The notes under the pieces were generated by a model. The model ran no database searches, was not told the DNA's origin, and saw nothing but the letters and a program-made list of their open reading frames with translations. A stretch of DNA of 64,000 nt from Leishmania martiniquensis (lineage: Eukaryota; Euglenozoa; Kinetoplastea; Trypanosomatida; Trypanosomatidae). A program made the translations under genes and the position numbers. The DNA lies in the NCBI RefSeq assembly GCF_017916325.1, contig NC_090149.1, positions 264,501-328,500 of the forward strand, read 5' to 3'. Within the stretch, counting starts at the first letter, position 1. Each line of letters begins with the position of its first letter. Shown here piece after piece: positions 29,601 through 38,936 of this stretch.

Positions 29601-32600
29601 GGTGGCGGCACGCAGTTCCGTCTCGGTAACAGCAAGCTGCTCTGAGAGGCGCGTCACAGCTGCCTCTTTCGCACACAGCTCTTCTTCCACCTGCTGCAGC
29701 TGCTGACGCAGCTCAGCTACCGCGTTGTTGGAGCCGAAAAGCCGTCGCTGCAAATCAGCCAGCGCCGTCACGGCAGCCTCGCTGCACCGTGCCGTTGTCG
29801 GCTCACGCCGCGGCGATGATGAGACCATCGTTGAGGTTGATGTGTGGGGGGCCGTCTGCTCACTTGCAATCCACGACGCCGGCGCAGGATGGACAACGCT
29901 GGCGCCCTCACGCCTCGGCAAGAGAGTCCGATGCGCCGGCAGAGGCGACACTTTGGCCCAGATCGGTTCGTTTCTCATCGAATTGCCCACTTTGCCGGCT
30001 TCGCTGGCGGCGACTTGGAGCTCAGCGTATGCGGTTATGCCAGAACAGCTGTGCTGCGACGTCCATGGAGAAGGGGAGGAGGGGGCGGACAACGGCCGCT
30101 TCCCGACAGACGCGCTCCGGGCATTCCGGCATATGGTGCAGATGCGCTCCTGAGACTCATGAAGTGCGAACGCGGCCGGCTGTCTGTACTTCAGCGGCCG
30201 TACCGGGTCACTCAGCAGTGCTTGCGAGACCGAGGAGGGGGTGTCACAAAGGCACAGCTTTGGGTGAGACGTCACATGCGCCTGCTGAGGCATCACTGAC
30301 GGCTCCGACAGGCCGCCTGCGCGATCAGCATGTGACGCATTCACTGAGGCATCAATGTGCCTTCTCGTGCATTTCGCACCGCTCATCGCTATGGTGGCGG
30401 TCCCTTCAACCTCCGATCGTCGACTTCCCTTATCTGCGGAGGTCAATGTTACGCGGGTGTTCTCTTCCGGTGCCTCAGGCGTCGCCGCCTGGTCAGCAAT
30501 GACGCCGCTTTGCAGGTCTGCATCGACTTTGGGGATGAAGGTGTCATGCGATGGTGTAGCGGGCAGGACAGTCGTTGCGACCGCCAAGGCGCTCTCCACG
30601 GGCGCCTCGGAGGATGCCTCGGACAAGGAGAGCGATGGCGGCGACAGCGGTGGTGGCAGCAAGGAGTGCAAGATTGCGGGATCGTGTGACACCCCAGCGG
30701 AGGAGGTCGGTCGCGCCGAGTATGGAGAGCCGACTGGCGAGGAGGAGGAGAGCGTCGACGACGGTGTTTGGCGGTCGTCGCTGTTGCCGTCACCGTTTTC
30801 ACCGGGGCTGCCACGGCGTCGGTGGCGGCCAAGGTAAGGCAGAACTCCTTGCATGTCATGTGAGCCCCCCCTTACGTTTACCCTGGGAGCAGCCTTGCTG
30901 CTTGTCTTGCGGTGCTGCTGCTGCTGCTGCTCGACAGGAGTGTGTGCCGCTGCCTCGACGTCATCCACCGACGAACGGTGCCGCAGCGGTGGCGTGTTTC
31001 GCAGTGATGCCGACGCCACCACCTGCTCCAATGGTGGCGAAGCGGGTGGTGTCACTTGAGTTGACTGATTGCACATCGTCACCCTCCGCAGGAGCGGTGA
31101 TGTACTGTGTGGGCTTCTCAGCAAGGAGGGAACAGGCAACGAGGCCGCTTCTTGATAGGCCGCCATGAGCGTGCTGCGTGCACCGACGCCCACGCTGAAG
31201 GACGGATCGGTAGCATGCTGCCACGCGATCAACGGTGGCTGCATATGCTGCTGCCCCTGATGCACCGAGTCCTGTCGCGAGAGCGGCACCGGTGAGCTTG
31301 CCAGACTGGGATCTCTCGAGGCCCCAAGAAAGAGTACGGCCACAGGCGTCGACGTTGGTGTCGAGGACGGTGTCTCGGGTACAATCGTGCTGCTCATGGC
31401 TAGCGCCCCGGCAGGCGCGAGAGAGACGAGGGTGAAGGCAGTGCTGGTGCGGCGGAAAGACTGCGGCTCCAACGGCGCGTACAGCTGCGACGGCTCGCGG
31501 CTGATGAGGGAGTGCCGGTGCCGCATGCTGTTGTCGCCGCACAAGGCTGCTGTTGCACCCAGATCCGCGGATGTTGGCACCGGTAGCGACAGACACTGGG
31601 AGCCTTGCAAGCCTTGGCTGAGGGAGCGCAGCAAGAAAGCACGCGAGGGGGACGACGGGGGTTGGGAGGGCAAGTCGCTGTCGCATGCGATTGCCGACGG
31701 CGGCAGATACCCGGCGTTTTCCTCATTCTCGCCTTCCACATCAGCAGCGCCACTAAGCAGCACAACTATACGCTCACACAGCGCCGCCACTCGCTCACGG
31801 TCATCCTCGATCCGTGCAAAGTACAGCAGCTGCGGCGAATCACGATCAGGCAGCGGCGGGTCGATTGGGAAGCACTCCGGCGAGGAGGCTATAGAGTCTG
31901 TCTGCACCGACTTTGCCGGTGCTGCGTCCTTTTCCGGGCCACCCACATCAACTTCGCCCTTTCCAGGCACCCCCTGCGGTGCGCAGGACGGCGGTGGTGG
32001 GGAAGCAAAGTTCAGCTGCCGCGATAGTACCACCGTATCCTCGCAACCCGTGAGTGACGCGTTACTATCCACCGTGGAAGTTGTCACTGCTGCCGTTACT
32101 GATCGCGTTGTCTTCCTCTTTTTGAATGCGACGGCCATGCCATACTGTCGAGCAGCCACGCACAGCCTACTGCACGTTTGGTGGATGGCTGCGAGCAGGC
32201 GCTGCGTGCTGTGGAGCCGGCGGTGCAGTTCTGAGTTTTCACATTTCAGCTCTGCCACCTGCCTCGCCAGCTGAGACGACACAGCAGATGGGGTCGCCCG
32301 GTGCACACCAGCTGCCGTCTCCAAGCTCTCGCGGCTAGTAGCAGGAGCTGTGGAGGTGGCCACGTTGTCTGTGGGCAGACTAGCGCAACGGCCTCCCTGG
32401 GAGTCAGCCTGGTCAGACGACTTGGACACAGGTGTGCAGCTTGCTACTCTCGTGCCTCCTGCGTGTGCGCCATTGCTTTCCTCTCTCCTTTCCTCCGCTG
32501 TCGCCTGCTCCGTCCCGAGTGCGAGCTGGGCCCACCACGGCAGCACCCAGCGCTGAAGCAGTTCCGCTACCATCACGCGCTTTGCCTCCGCCACAAACGG

Positions 32601-35600
32601 GCTTAGCAGTGGACTCTCCACGGCAATGCCACTGCGCACCTGTATGACCAGACGCGTCTTCGGCATCACCGACGCCGACGCGGCTGCGTCGGCACCCCCC
32701 TTAAGTGGACTCAGCCTTTTAGCGGTTGCCCGTTCGGCCGATTCTGTCACCGCGTCAGTGCTTTCGCGGGCCCCCACCTGTGTCGTCTCCTTTTGGCAGG
32801 GCATCAACAGAGGCGGCTCACGCAGCTGTCGCGAAGGCGTTTGTGGTTGACCCTCGACCTCCTCCACGTCCTTCCCATTCCCCACACCGGTCCTCGAGAC
32901 CACCGTCTGCAAGCGGTGGAGGAGGGGTACGGCAAAGTTGAGCGTGAGAAAGCTCGACGGATGCGATCGCGCACGCGCGCTTTGCAGTCGCTGCTCCGAC
33001 GCTTCGCTTTCAGAGAAGTCAGCACACAGCGGCGACCTCCCGTACCGGCCAGCTGCGCTGCCGCTAAGAAGCGGGGTTGCCGCATTGGTGTCGAAGAGGG
33101 CCTGCGGCAACCCATTCAGGCTTCTGCTTACTGCTGTCCCAGGCATGGCGAGCCTAGGGACATCCAGCGCCGTTGGCGGCGAATGAAGCGGGCGCACCGG
33201 GGGCAACCCGTCCATGCCCCATAATGCGTTACCGGCACAGTCGTGATCGAATGCCAGCGCGCCGTCGAGGGCTAATTTTTGGGAGGGCTGGAGGGCATCA
33301 CGCATCGGGTTAACCACGCTGGGCGCGTTGGCGCTGTTGTTGTCATCGCAGAGGAAGCTATCCAGCATTGGCGCGGCCGTGGAAACGTCCGATCGTGCCC
33401 CCGCTTCCAGCGGCGCACGCGCCTGCGCGATAGATGCCGCGCTGCAGACGTGCAGACTTCCTAATGGCATGGACCGCTGAAGCGGCAGCACTGAAGCGGC
33501 GGCTTCAGCGAGGTCGCTCCCGGCACCGCCGAAGGCGCCGCTACCAGCGCCTCGGCCGGCAGGACTGGCCAGATGCACGGCTCGCATGTCCAAGGCGGAG
33601 CTATGCAGATCTTGCGAGCCGCTAGCATCGAAGGTGTGGGGGCACCGCTCTCTGAGGCCCCGGGTCAGAGGCTTCCACGAGGGTGTGGGCTGAAGGGCGG
33701 TGCGCCGAGCCGGCAAGACGGTGGATGAGTGGGTCGGACTGAAGCTAGCGCTACCAAAGGATAAGGGCACAAAACCTGTCCGACCTCGCTGCGCACTGCT
33801 GAAGAGGACCTGCTGCTGCTGCTGCTGCTCTGGTGACGTCTGGAGCTTCGGGATGACTGCGTCGATTCGCATCGTCAGTGGGGAGCCAGTCTCCTTGTCT
33901 TCTGATAGGACGCTATGAGGTCCCTCATACGCGTGTGCATCTGCCCTGCCGCCTCCTTCGTCCCCGTTCACGGCCGCTTCCGACGACAGCAGCGGCGCAT
34001 CGGCGTGGCCAGAGAGATGGGGCAGCACGAGACACCCCTCGTACAGGTCAAAGGCCTGTCGCACAAGCTGCCAAAGGTGCCGCTCGGCAGGCACGCGCTG
34101 CGCACTATCGGCGGCGCCGCACAGGAGCGCTGTGACGTAACCACTGCGCAGAAACTCATCGAGGGGTCGGCAGAGAGCACGCAGGCGATGTCGCGCCAGC
34201 GCCCATGCCAGGCGGCGCAGCACCACATCCAACGGGCGCGTGACGCTCTCAAGGACCTCCTGCCGGACAAGCAACAAACACACCAGAGAGACGGTGTGCA
34301 GGCGACTCAGAACATCAACGGGAAGGTCGGGGGTCAGGAGAGAGAGGACGACGGACGCTGAAGCGCGCCCATGGCGGCCGTCCGTGTAGGACGTGGCGCT
34401 GCTACTGCACTGCTCGCCCTCAGTGTCACTCGCCGCGTTGGCCTTGCCGCGCTGCTCACACTTGCTTTCGACCTTGTCGAACGCGGCGCTGAAGTCTATG
34501 CCGACGTCCACCTCCGCGGCAACACTGGCCAAGTGCGCAGGAGTGGCGTCGACTTTGCAAAGCATTGGGGTTAGAGCTGCTCGCACAAAGGCGAGTGCGG
34601 CGCCGCTGGCCAGAGGCAGAAGGTCGTCGCAAGCTAGAGGGCGCCACCGCGCCGCTTCGCCGCCCACCTCCGCTGGTGCATCCCTTGTGGCGCACTCTCT
34701 CTCGACGTCCTCCGCACGCCGATGGGTGTCGCCACGGTCGAGCTCCGTGACCTCTGGGCTGCCCGCTCCTCGCATCTGCTTATCCTGGTCGTGTAGGTGT
34801 CTGCAGCAGGTGTGCTGCTCCGCTAGCAGACTAGCGAGCAATACCGCCGTTGCGACGTCCGAGGCGACTCGCACAGCTAGCGCTTGCGTGTAGTGCAGGT
34901 AGGCCGCTGAGGTGATGCACATGCTGGTGGATACGGAGCACCTATCTCCGAATTCCTCCCCCTGCTGCTCCGAAGCACCCTGCCCATCGCTGCCGCTGCC
35001 CAGTACCTCAGCGGCCAGACAACGCCAGAGGAAAAGGTTTCGAAAGGGCACAACGGACGTGGCAGGCGCACTGCTGCGGATGAGCTTCTCCCGCTTGTAC
35101 CGCCTTCCTGACTTGAGGATGCTGCGTGGTGAGCCGGCCACGGAGGAAGACCGCCTAGGGGAGGCGGGCTTTACCGGGGTGGATGGAGGCTGCGGCAGCG
35201 GCGATCCAGCACCGCTTTCCGCAACGGGGCGTGGGGTGGCTTGCCGCGGCGGTGTGGAAGTGGAGGCGTCCTCGAGGAAACTGACTCGGCGAGGTTGCGT
35301 ACTAGGCGAGTGCGATAACGCCGCCGCTGCCGAGCGCAGGTGTTCAGGTGCCCGCTCAGGTGTTGGCGCTGAGCGAGCCCGCTGAGCCGGCGAGCTGCCC
35401 GCGGCGTGCGCTGCATCCCCTGAAGAGCCATCACGGGTGAAGAAGAGCTGGTTCAGCAGCAAGTACGAGATGAGGTGAGCGTCGAACATACGATCGCCGA
35501 TCACGGCCTCCATCACAGGTATCGTGTCAGGCGACGGCGCAGCGATGGAGCTGCTCGCGGTTGTGGAGGATCCACCGTACACCATAGAGGGTGTCACCGC

Positions 35601-38600
35601 CTGCACACGACCGAGCAGGACTCGCTGGCTGCGCAAGTGGTACGGCACCCGCCGACGTCCCGGTGTGGCGGCGGCAGCGGGTCCATCGCCACTGTCGCCA
35701 CGCTCGTTGCATTGCGAAGATTTAGGGGGGACCGCTGAGCCCTGATGAGTCGCAAAGCTGCCGGATACTGTGGTCTCGAAGAAGAGGGGAATGAGTAGGT
35801 CGTGCATCCAGTACATGATGAGCTCCTCCGTCGAGTCCTCCTGCACTGTTGAAGATGGCTCTGCTAAGCTTCCCTGGACATGACTCTGTTCTTCATCGAA
35901 ACGCGGCTGCAGGTGAATACTGCTACCACAGCTGCGGTCTTCCGCACCCGAGCTTGCCGGGGCAGGCTTCCCCGGCGTAGCCACGGCGGCACCTTTGCCC
36001 CAGCTCAGCAGGGCTCGCAGTCCACGTCCTGAACCGCCGAAAAAGAATCCAGGCCGACTAGCGGCAGGGGCAGTTGACGGCACGCTGCCTCTTGTCGCGC
36101 GGACGCCTTGCGCTGCATCGACAGGCACTGCATCATGGCTGCCGCTGTCGTCACGGTCGCTGCGATAGAGCGGCTGCCGCGCCTCGACGGTCGTAGCAGC
36201 GGCGAGCGACAGTGCAGAGGTCTTCGTCAGGGTAAAGAAGAAGGCTGGCACAGAAGGCAAGGCGGTGCACTCGGCAACTGACACTGGTATACAGCTTGCA
36301 CTGGGAGTCTGCCGCGGATCGTGTTTGGGCTGCTGGCGTGCTCCGCGCCGGCGCCGGAGGACCAGCGTGACGTACCGCGCTGTTGTTTCCACCTCTGCAG
36401 GTGTACCGGAGACGTGCACAAAGTGCACGAGTCTAAGCAGCTTCTCCCACAACGTACACTCGCGACGCGAGAGACAACGATCGCGAACGGAGAGCGCTGC
36501 TACGCTTTCCGAGTCCCTCGTTGCCGAGGCCGAGGCACCGGCATCGCCGTGGAAGTCGCGGCGATTCTGAGCCCCCATGCGGCAGCGATGCCGATCACGG
36601 TACGCCTCCAGCACATCGGCCTCGTACCGCACCTTTGAATCCAACTCCTCCTCCAATGCCACGGCGTCGGCGTGGGTGGCCGTCGAGTGGAGCACGTCCT
36701 CACCGGTCACTTCCAGAAGAAGAGCGGTGTAAAAGACCGGGGTGCAGAAACGGCCGTCCGTGGCGTGTGGGAAGCCGCGCAGGCGGCTGTCGGGCGCAGG
36801 GGCCGCCGCGACGCCCGCGGGGCGGAGAAGATCCGCCGCTGGGAGAAAGCGAACACGAAGACCGTCACCGCCCCCGTCACGACCGCTGCTCGTGGCGGTA
36901 GTGCTGGTGATGGGCTGGCCAGAGTTGTAGCGGCGTAGTATTCCAACGACGAGAGGCGTCGTGCACAGTGTGGGATCGTGCGAGGACGAAGAAGAGAGAC
37001 GGAGCAGAGAGCGCAGTGCACGCCACACAGAACTCTTCGCCGCCACAAGAGGGGTGGCGACGCTGATATCTGACGCTTTTTGCACCGGCGTATCCACAGG
37101 CGACGCTGACAGGTGCATTGGTACTGTGATGAGAGGCATGCGCTTCAGGAGCACTCCCATATCGATGGCGATGTCCCCTGATAACGCGAGCCCACCTCGA
37201 GGTCGGGCCTCGCCATGATGCGCTGGGCCGCCAGCAGCAGTGCCAGCTCCGCCCGGGGTGTGAGGGGGAAGGAGCGCCTCGACAAGCCGCGCGAGGTACA
37301 GCTGAACGGTCCCGCCTTTGCCTACGTGCACATGCGGCGCGGCCTCACCGGAGCCGCTGTCGCCTGCGACGACCGCCGCATCGACGTCTGGGAGGTAGAA
37401 GCGCGCAAACGATGGGAAAGCGACGGCGGCCGGCTCCCCAGCGCACGCCGCACCGGCGCCCGCAGTCAGACGAGTGTGGCTTAGCATACTGCACAGTCGC
37501 CGCACAATGACTTCAATGACGACGTTCGCCTCGTCTTCGCCTTCCTCTGCGTCGTCATCAACTGGGAAAGGCTCACTCGCAGAGGCCGTCCCCTCCTCGT
37601 GCGTGTTGGCCGCCGGTGAATCGCCTCTTCCGTCTCCAGGTCCTGCAGGCGCGCCGACGTTGCAAGCGCCGTCGGTGTTACCTGCGGCGGTTCGAAGTTG
37701 CTGCTTGGCCAAAGTCGTCGCAAGGATGTACTGTGCGATGCGGGACGGCCACGAACGCAGAGCGGCGCGTATTTCAGTAGCGTGCAGCGGGCGAACAGTG
37801 CCGCGACGGGTACAGGGAAAAACGGGAAGCTCCCTGTTGTGCTTCAGAAAGGCGCCCTCTGAGCTATTCCCGTTAGGCGGCAGTGTAGCGGTTGAATCCC
37901 GAGAAAAGACGTTTGCACCCGCTGCGTGGCGGCCTGCGCGCCCCTGCCGCTTCCTTGCTTCCTGGGGCCTTTGAACCATCTCCGCTGAGGCTGCTTCGCT
38001 AGTGCCTCGGCTTGGCGAGCACATGAGCGACACAGCGGCGGCTCCGGCGGAATCGCCGCCATGCAGACGCAGGTCGGCTGAGGGCGCGCTTCGGGTGGTA
38101 TACGAGTAGTCTAACCTGCGTGCCTCTATACCGCCGCTGGAGGGGCCGAAACGTGGAGGAGAAGAGGCCGATTCTGCCGCAGCGCTCCCCCGCCTGCGAC
38201 CGCGGCCCTCAGTGCTCTCCATCGAACGGTACTTCTTCCTCGAACCCGACACAGAGGAGTGCTGGGGCGGCGGCGTGGATGGCTCGCCATTCGAGCCCCT
38301 GGCGCTGACGATCACGTTCGTCGTCGTTACCACACTCGGCACTGCTCTATGTACTTGCAGACTCTTCGCCGTTCCTGGGACTGCGGTGACCTTGGCGGTG
38401 CCGAGGGCCTCGCCAATGACCTCGGGCTGATTGGGCAGCTGATCTGGAGTGAGGTGTACGTGCAGGAGACAGCGCAACAGATGAGCCTCAACTTGCTGCG
38501 CGCAGGCAACGAGATGTGCCTCGCTCTCGTCGTCGCCACTGTTCCCAGTTCGCTGCGATGGCGCGCTGCGAGTTGTTCCGCTGGCTGAGGTGCCTGAGTA

Positions 38601-38936
38601 TTCCCTTCTGGCGCTGCTGCTCTTCATCTGGTGCGACTCGTTAGCAGCTGCGTCACCCGTAGCAGAGGATATCGTAAGACGATGATGCAGAAACTGTGCT
38701 ATCGCTGCTACAAGCATGGCTGATGCGTCAGCTGGCGACACCCGCATCGCTTCCTCAGCGCTGAGGGTGCTCTGAACACCGCCTGAGCTTTCTCTGCTAC
38801 CTTCAGCGAAGCTGCCAGTACCCACGGCAACGGCAGGCGGCATCCGCGATGATACCGAAGCTTCGGCCCCACTCATCGCCCTTTTCTCCACGGATGGAGT
38901 CGTTTCAGTGATGGCGTCGATGCCACCGATCGGCAT
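26688..38936 (-). CDS. Giant low-complexity and coiled-coil protein, 4082 residues
   Basis: This is an uninterrupted 12.2-kb reading frame, and I do not recognise a family. The N-terminal half alternates Ser/Ala/Pro-rich disorder with short helix-rich islands (for example WEKLLRLVHFVHV and LIMYWMHDLLIPLFF). A short coiled coil sits at about 2222-2270 (QVAELKCENSELHRRL). A long heptad-rich coiled coil runs from about 3065 to 3880, beginning near LADLQRRLFGSNNAV and rich in Glu, Gln, Arg and Ala. A final coil lies at about 3960-4010. Gln runs occur near 1705, 2671 and 3120. It ends in YRQCYAWL. Long proteins of this build in kinetoplastids are often cytoskeletal, basal-body or flagellum-attachment components, but that is inference. 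The start is the first Met, MPIGGIDAITET; the exact start is uncertain, the frame is not. Confidence 0.88.
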   Translation of the reverse strand: MPIGGIDAITETTPSVEKRAMSGAEASVSSRMPPAVAVGTGSFAEGSRESSGGVQSTLSAEEAMRVSPADASAMLVAAIAQFLHHRLTISSATGDAAANESHQMKSSSARREYSGTSASGTTRSAPSQRTGNSGDDESEAHLVACAQQVEAHLLRCLLHVHLTPDQLPNQPEVIGEALGTAKVTAVPGTAKSLQVHRAVPSVVTTTNVIVSARGSNGEPSTPPPQHSSVSGSRKKYRSMESTEGRGRRRGSAAAESASSPPRFGPSSGGIEARRLDYSYTTRSAPSADLRLHGGDSAGAAAVSLMCSPSRGTSEAASAEMVQRPQEARKRQGRAGRHAAGANVFSRDSTATLPPNGNSSEGAFLKHNRELPVFPCTRRGTVRPLHATEIRAALRSWPSRIAQYILATTLAKQQLRTAAGNTDGACNVGAPAGPGDGRGDSPAANTHEEGTASASEPFPVDDDAEEGEDEANVVIEVIVRRLCSMLSHTRLTAGAGAACAGEPAAVAFPSFARFYLPDVDAAVVAGDSGSGEAAPHVHVGKGGTVQLYLARLVEALLPPHTPGGAGTAAGGPAHHGEARPRGGLALSGDIAIDMGVLLKRMPLITVPMHLSASPVDTPVQKASDISVATPLVAAKSSVWRALRSLLRLSSSSSHDPTLCTTPLVVGILRRYNSGQPITSTTATSSGRDGGGDGLRVRFLPAADLLRPAGVAAAPAPDSRLRGFPHATDGRFCTPVFYTALLLEVTGEDVLHSTATHADAVALEEELDSKVRYEADVLEAYRDRHRCRMGAQNRRDFHGDAGASASATRDSESVAALSVRDRCLSRRECTLWEKLLRLVHFVHVSGTPAEVETTARYVTLVLRRRRGARQQPKHDPRQTPSASCIPVSVAECTALPSVPAFFFTLTKTSALSLAAATTVEARQPLYRSDRDDSGSHDAVPVDAAQGVRATRGSVPSTAPAASRPGFFFGGSGRGLRALLSWGKGAAVATPGKPAPASSGAEDRSCGSSIHLQPRFDEEQSHVQGSLAEPSSTVQEDSTEELIMYWMHDLLIPLFFETTVSGSFATHQGSAVPPKSSQCNERGDSGDGPAAAATPGRRRVPYHLRSQRVLLGRVQAVTPSMVYGGSSTTASSSIAAPSPDTIPVMEAVIGDRMFDAHLISYLLLNQLFFTRDGSSGDAAHAAGSSPAQRARSAPTPERAPEHLRSAAAALSHSPSTQPRRVSFLEDASTSTPPRQATPRPVAESGAGSPLPQPPSTPVKPASPRRSSSVAGSPRSILKSGRRYKREKLIRSSAPATSVVPFRNLFLWRCLAAEVLGSGSDGQGASEQQGEEFGDRCSVSTSMCITSAAYLHYTQALAVRVASDVATAVLLASLLAEQHTCCRHLHDQDKQMRGAGSPEVTELDRGDTHRRAEDVERECATRDAPAEVGGEAARWRPLACDDLLPLASGAALAFVRAALTPMLCKVDATPAHLASVAAEVDVGIDFSAAFDKVESKCEQRGKANAASDTEGEQCSSSATSYTDGRHGRASASVVLSLLTPDLPVDVLSRLHTVSLVCLLLVRQEVLESVTRPLDVVLRRLAWALARHRLRALCRPLDEFLRSGYVTALLCGAADSAQRVPAERHLWQLVRQAFDLYEGCLVLPHLSGHADAPLLSSEAAVNGDEGGGRADAHAYEGPHSVLSEDKETGSPLTMRIDAVIPKLQTSPEQQQQQQVLFSSAQRGRTGFVPLSFGSASFSPTHSSTVLPARRTALQPTPSWKPLTRGLRERCPHTFDASGSQDLHSSALDMRAVHLASPAGRGAGSGAFGGAGSDLAEAAASVLPLQRSMPLGSLHVCSAASIAQARAPLEAGARSDVSTAAPMLDSFLCDDNNSANAPSVVNPMRDALQPSQKLALDGALAFDHDCAGNALWGMDGLPPVRPLHSPPTALDVPRLAMPGTAVSRSLNGLPQALFDTNAATPLLSGSAAGRYGRSPLCADFSESEASEQRLQSARARSHPSSFLTLNFAVPLLHRLQTVVSRTGVGNGKDVEEVEGQPQTPSRQLREPPLLMPCQKETTQVGARESTDAVTESAERATAKRLSPLKGGADAAASASVMPKTRLVIQVRSGIAVESPLLSPFVAEAKRVMVAELLQRWVLPWWAQLALGTEQATAEERREESNGAHAGGTRVASCTPVSKSSDQADSQGGRCASLPTDNVATSTAPATSRESLETAAGVHRATPSAVSSQLARQVAELKCENSELHRRLHSTQRLLAAIHQTCSRLCVAARQYGMAVAFKKRKTTRSVTAAVTTSTVDSNASLTGCEDTVVLSRQLNFASPPPPSCAPQGVPGKGEVDVGGPEKDAAPAKSVQTDSIASSPECFPIDPPLPDRDSPQLLYFARIEDDRERVAALCERIVVLLSGAADVEGENEENAGYLPPSAIACDSDLPSQPPSSPSRAFLLRSLSQGLQGSQCLSLPVPTSADLGATAALCGDNSMRHRHSLISREPSQLYAPLEPQSFRRTSTAFTLVSLAPAGALAMSSTIVPETPSSTPTSTPVAVLFLGASRDPSLASSPVPLSRQDSVHQGQQHMQPPLIAWQHATDPSFSVGVGARSTLMAAYQEAASLPVPSLLRSPHSTSPLLRRVTMCNQSTQVTPPASPPLEQVVASASLRNTPPLRHRSSVDDVEAAAHTPVEQQQQQHRKTSSKAAPRVNVRGGSHDMQGVLPYLGRHRRRGSPGENGDGNSDDRQTPSSTLSSSSPVGSPYSARPTSSAGVSHDPAILHSLLPPPLSPPSLSLSEASSEAPVESALAVATTVLPATPSHDTFIPKVDADLQSGVIADQAATPEAPEENTRVTLTSADKGSRRSEVEGTATIAMSGAKCTRRHIDASVNASHADRAGGLSEPSVMPQQAHVTSHPKLCLCDTPSSVSQALLSDPVRPLKYRQPAAFALHESQERICTICRNARSASVGKRPLSAPSSPSPWTSQHSCSGITAYAELQVAASEAGKVGNSMRNEPIWAKVSPLPAHRTLLPRREGASVVHPAPASWIASEQTAPHTSTSTMVSSSPRREPTTARCSEAAVTALADLQRRLFGSNNAVAELRQQLQQVEEELCAKEAAVTRLSEQLAVTETELRAATLAEEARQQQQQRPPTPPSPPMRVSVSTSTAQLLLPPPVASSASACEVRRKEVQGSSAASVPAASMSGASQVAELAAGAVAPTLGEPKATAAPVATALAGTPPRLPTESSLLSPASLHTQLLNRVHELEDGLRNAHFRMDQWRALLDAERHAHTVQMDQLTQQLQSEQRRRAHASRSRSRSLSPPGSDTLPSSHVGSAAGAETKAAPLPAPPPLASRSPKIAEVTRLPLVSSDVALLPASRGAQLEAQLQQRIDALTEKLRVAEADAIKERTVAEDAIRALEREQRVLREKLEVQEKEWAVAEAQQRQRAHDAAQREETLRRALESHMETLATMRAAQAASEAAQSRLAKELDAERRASAVAKAEHVATQDRLLRESEEVQRLLHCERDEAIQREKDALAHLAAESQAAQAQTAALRQRIESTAEQLHTAEAESGERRRHCMIAEAQAAALESARKALADRVMVLEEELRGARAAQEQWQQDTKERERALRQEYEDELRATRCAHAVSEEAHRAAFDDVTRKLAAAEQAAQLAADGLRREREAREWMTAALHEAPSENAELCRRVDAVVEKPDLVEVGVEEQCQLRSRIEGLERELEAVRAQQYDHLQRQQEDVLEREEALRRELETHCRTIATLKEDNSVSDALRQRLEDALQSEKAARAADAAMQKAALASAQDQARCAEQQARDRNNALQREECAHARTLAAMQAMEEAHTQQDRAWAALEVHTQRCTRRWWSAHDACALKWMEAKTLLMADTWSIKCANMHRQLQQHAQRPQWREGQPQQTPPPVSLRPKSASSPKMRSKPREERHLAREKPNSQPSVPGAVATVQPASGAPVLQSKVAVLSIDDPLGLRYELQRKTRHVSSLEERVRQLEEAHRVDQQVVSTLQRLAAQEEMLHGKGIAVTSGLPPPLPSRERLARDPTWPEGFSAPTSLPWDPSSDKGGSAASHSGTTERKRLTPNEYRQCYAWL

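Noticed and set aside
31387..32274. Plus-strand ORF of 295 codons within the giant gene
   Set aside because: Low-complexity antisense shadow of a continuous 12-kb minus-strand frame.
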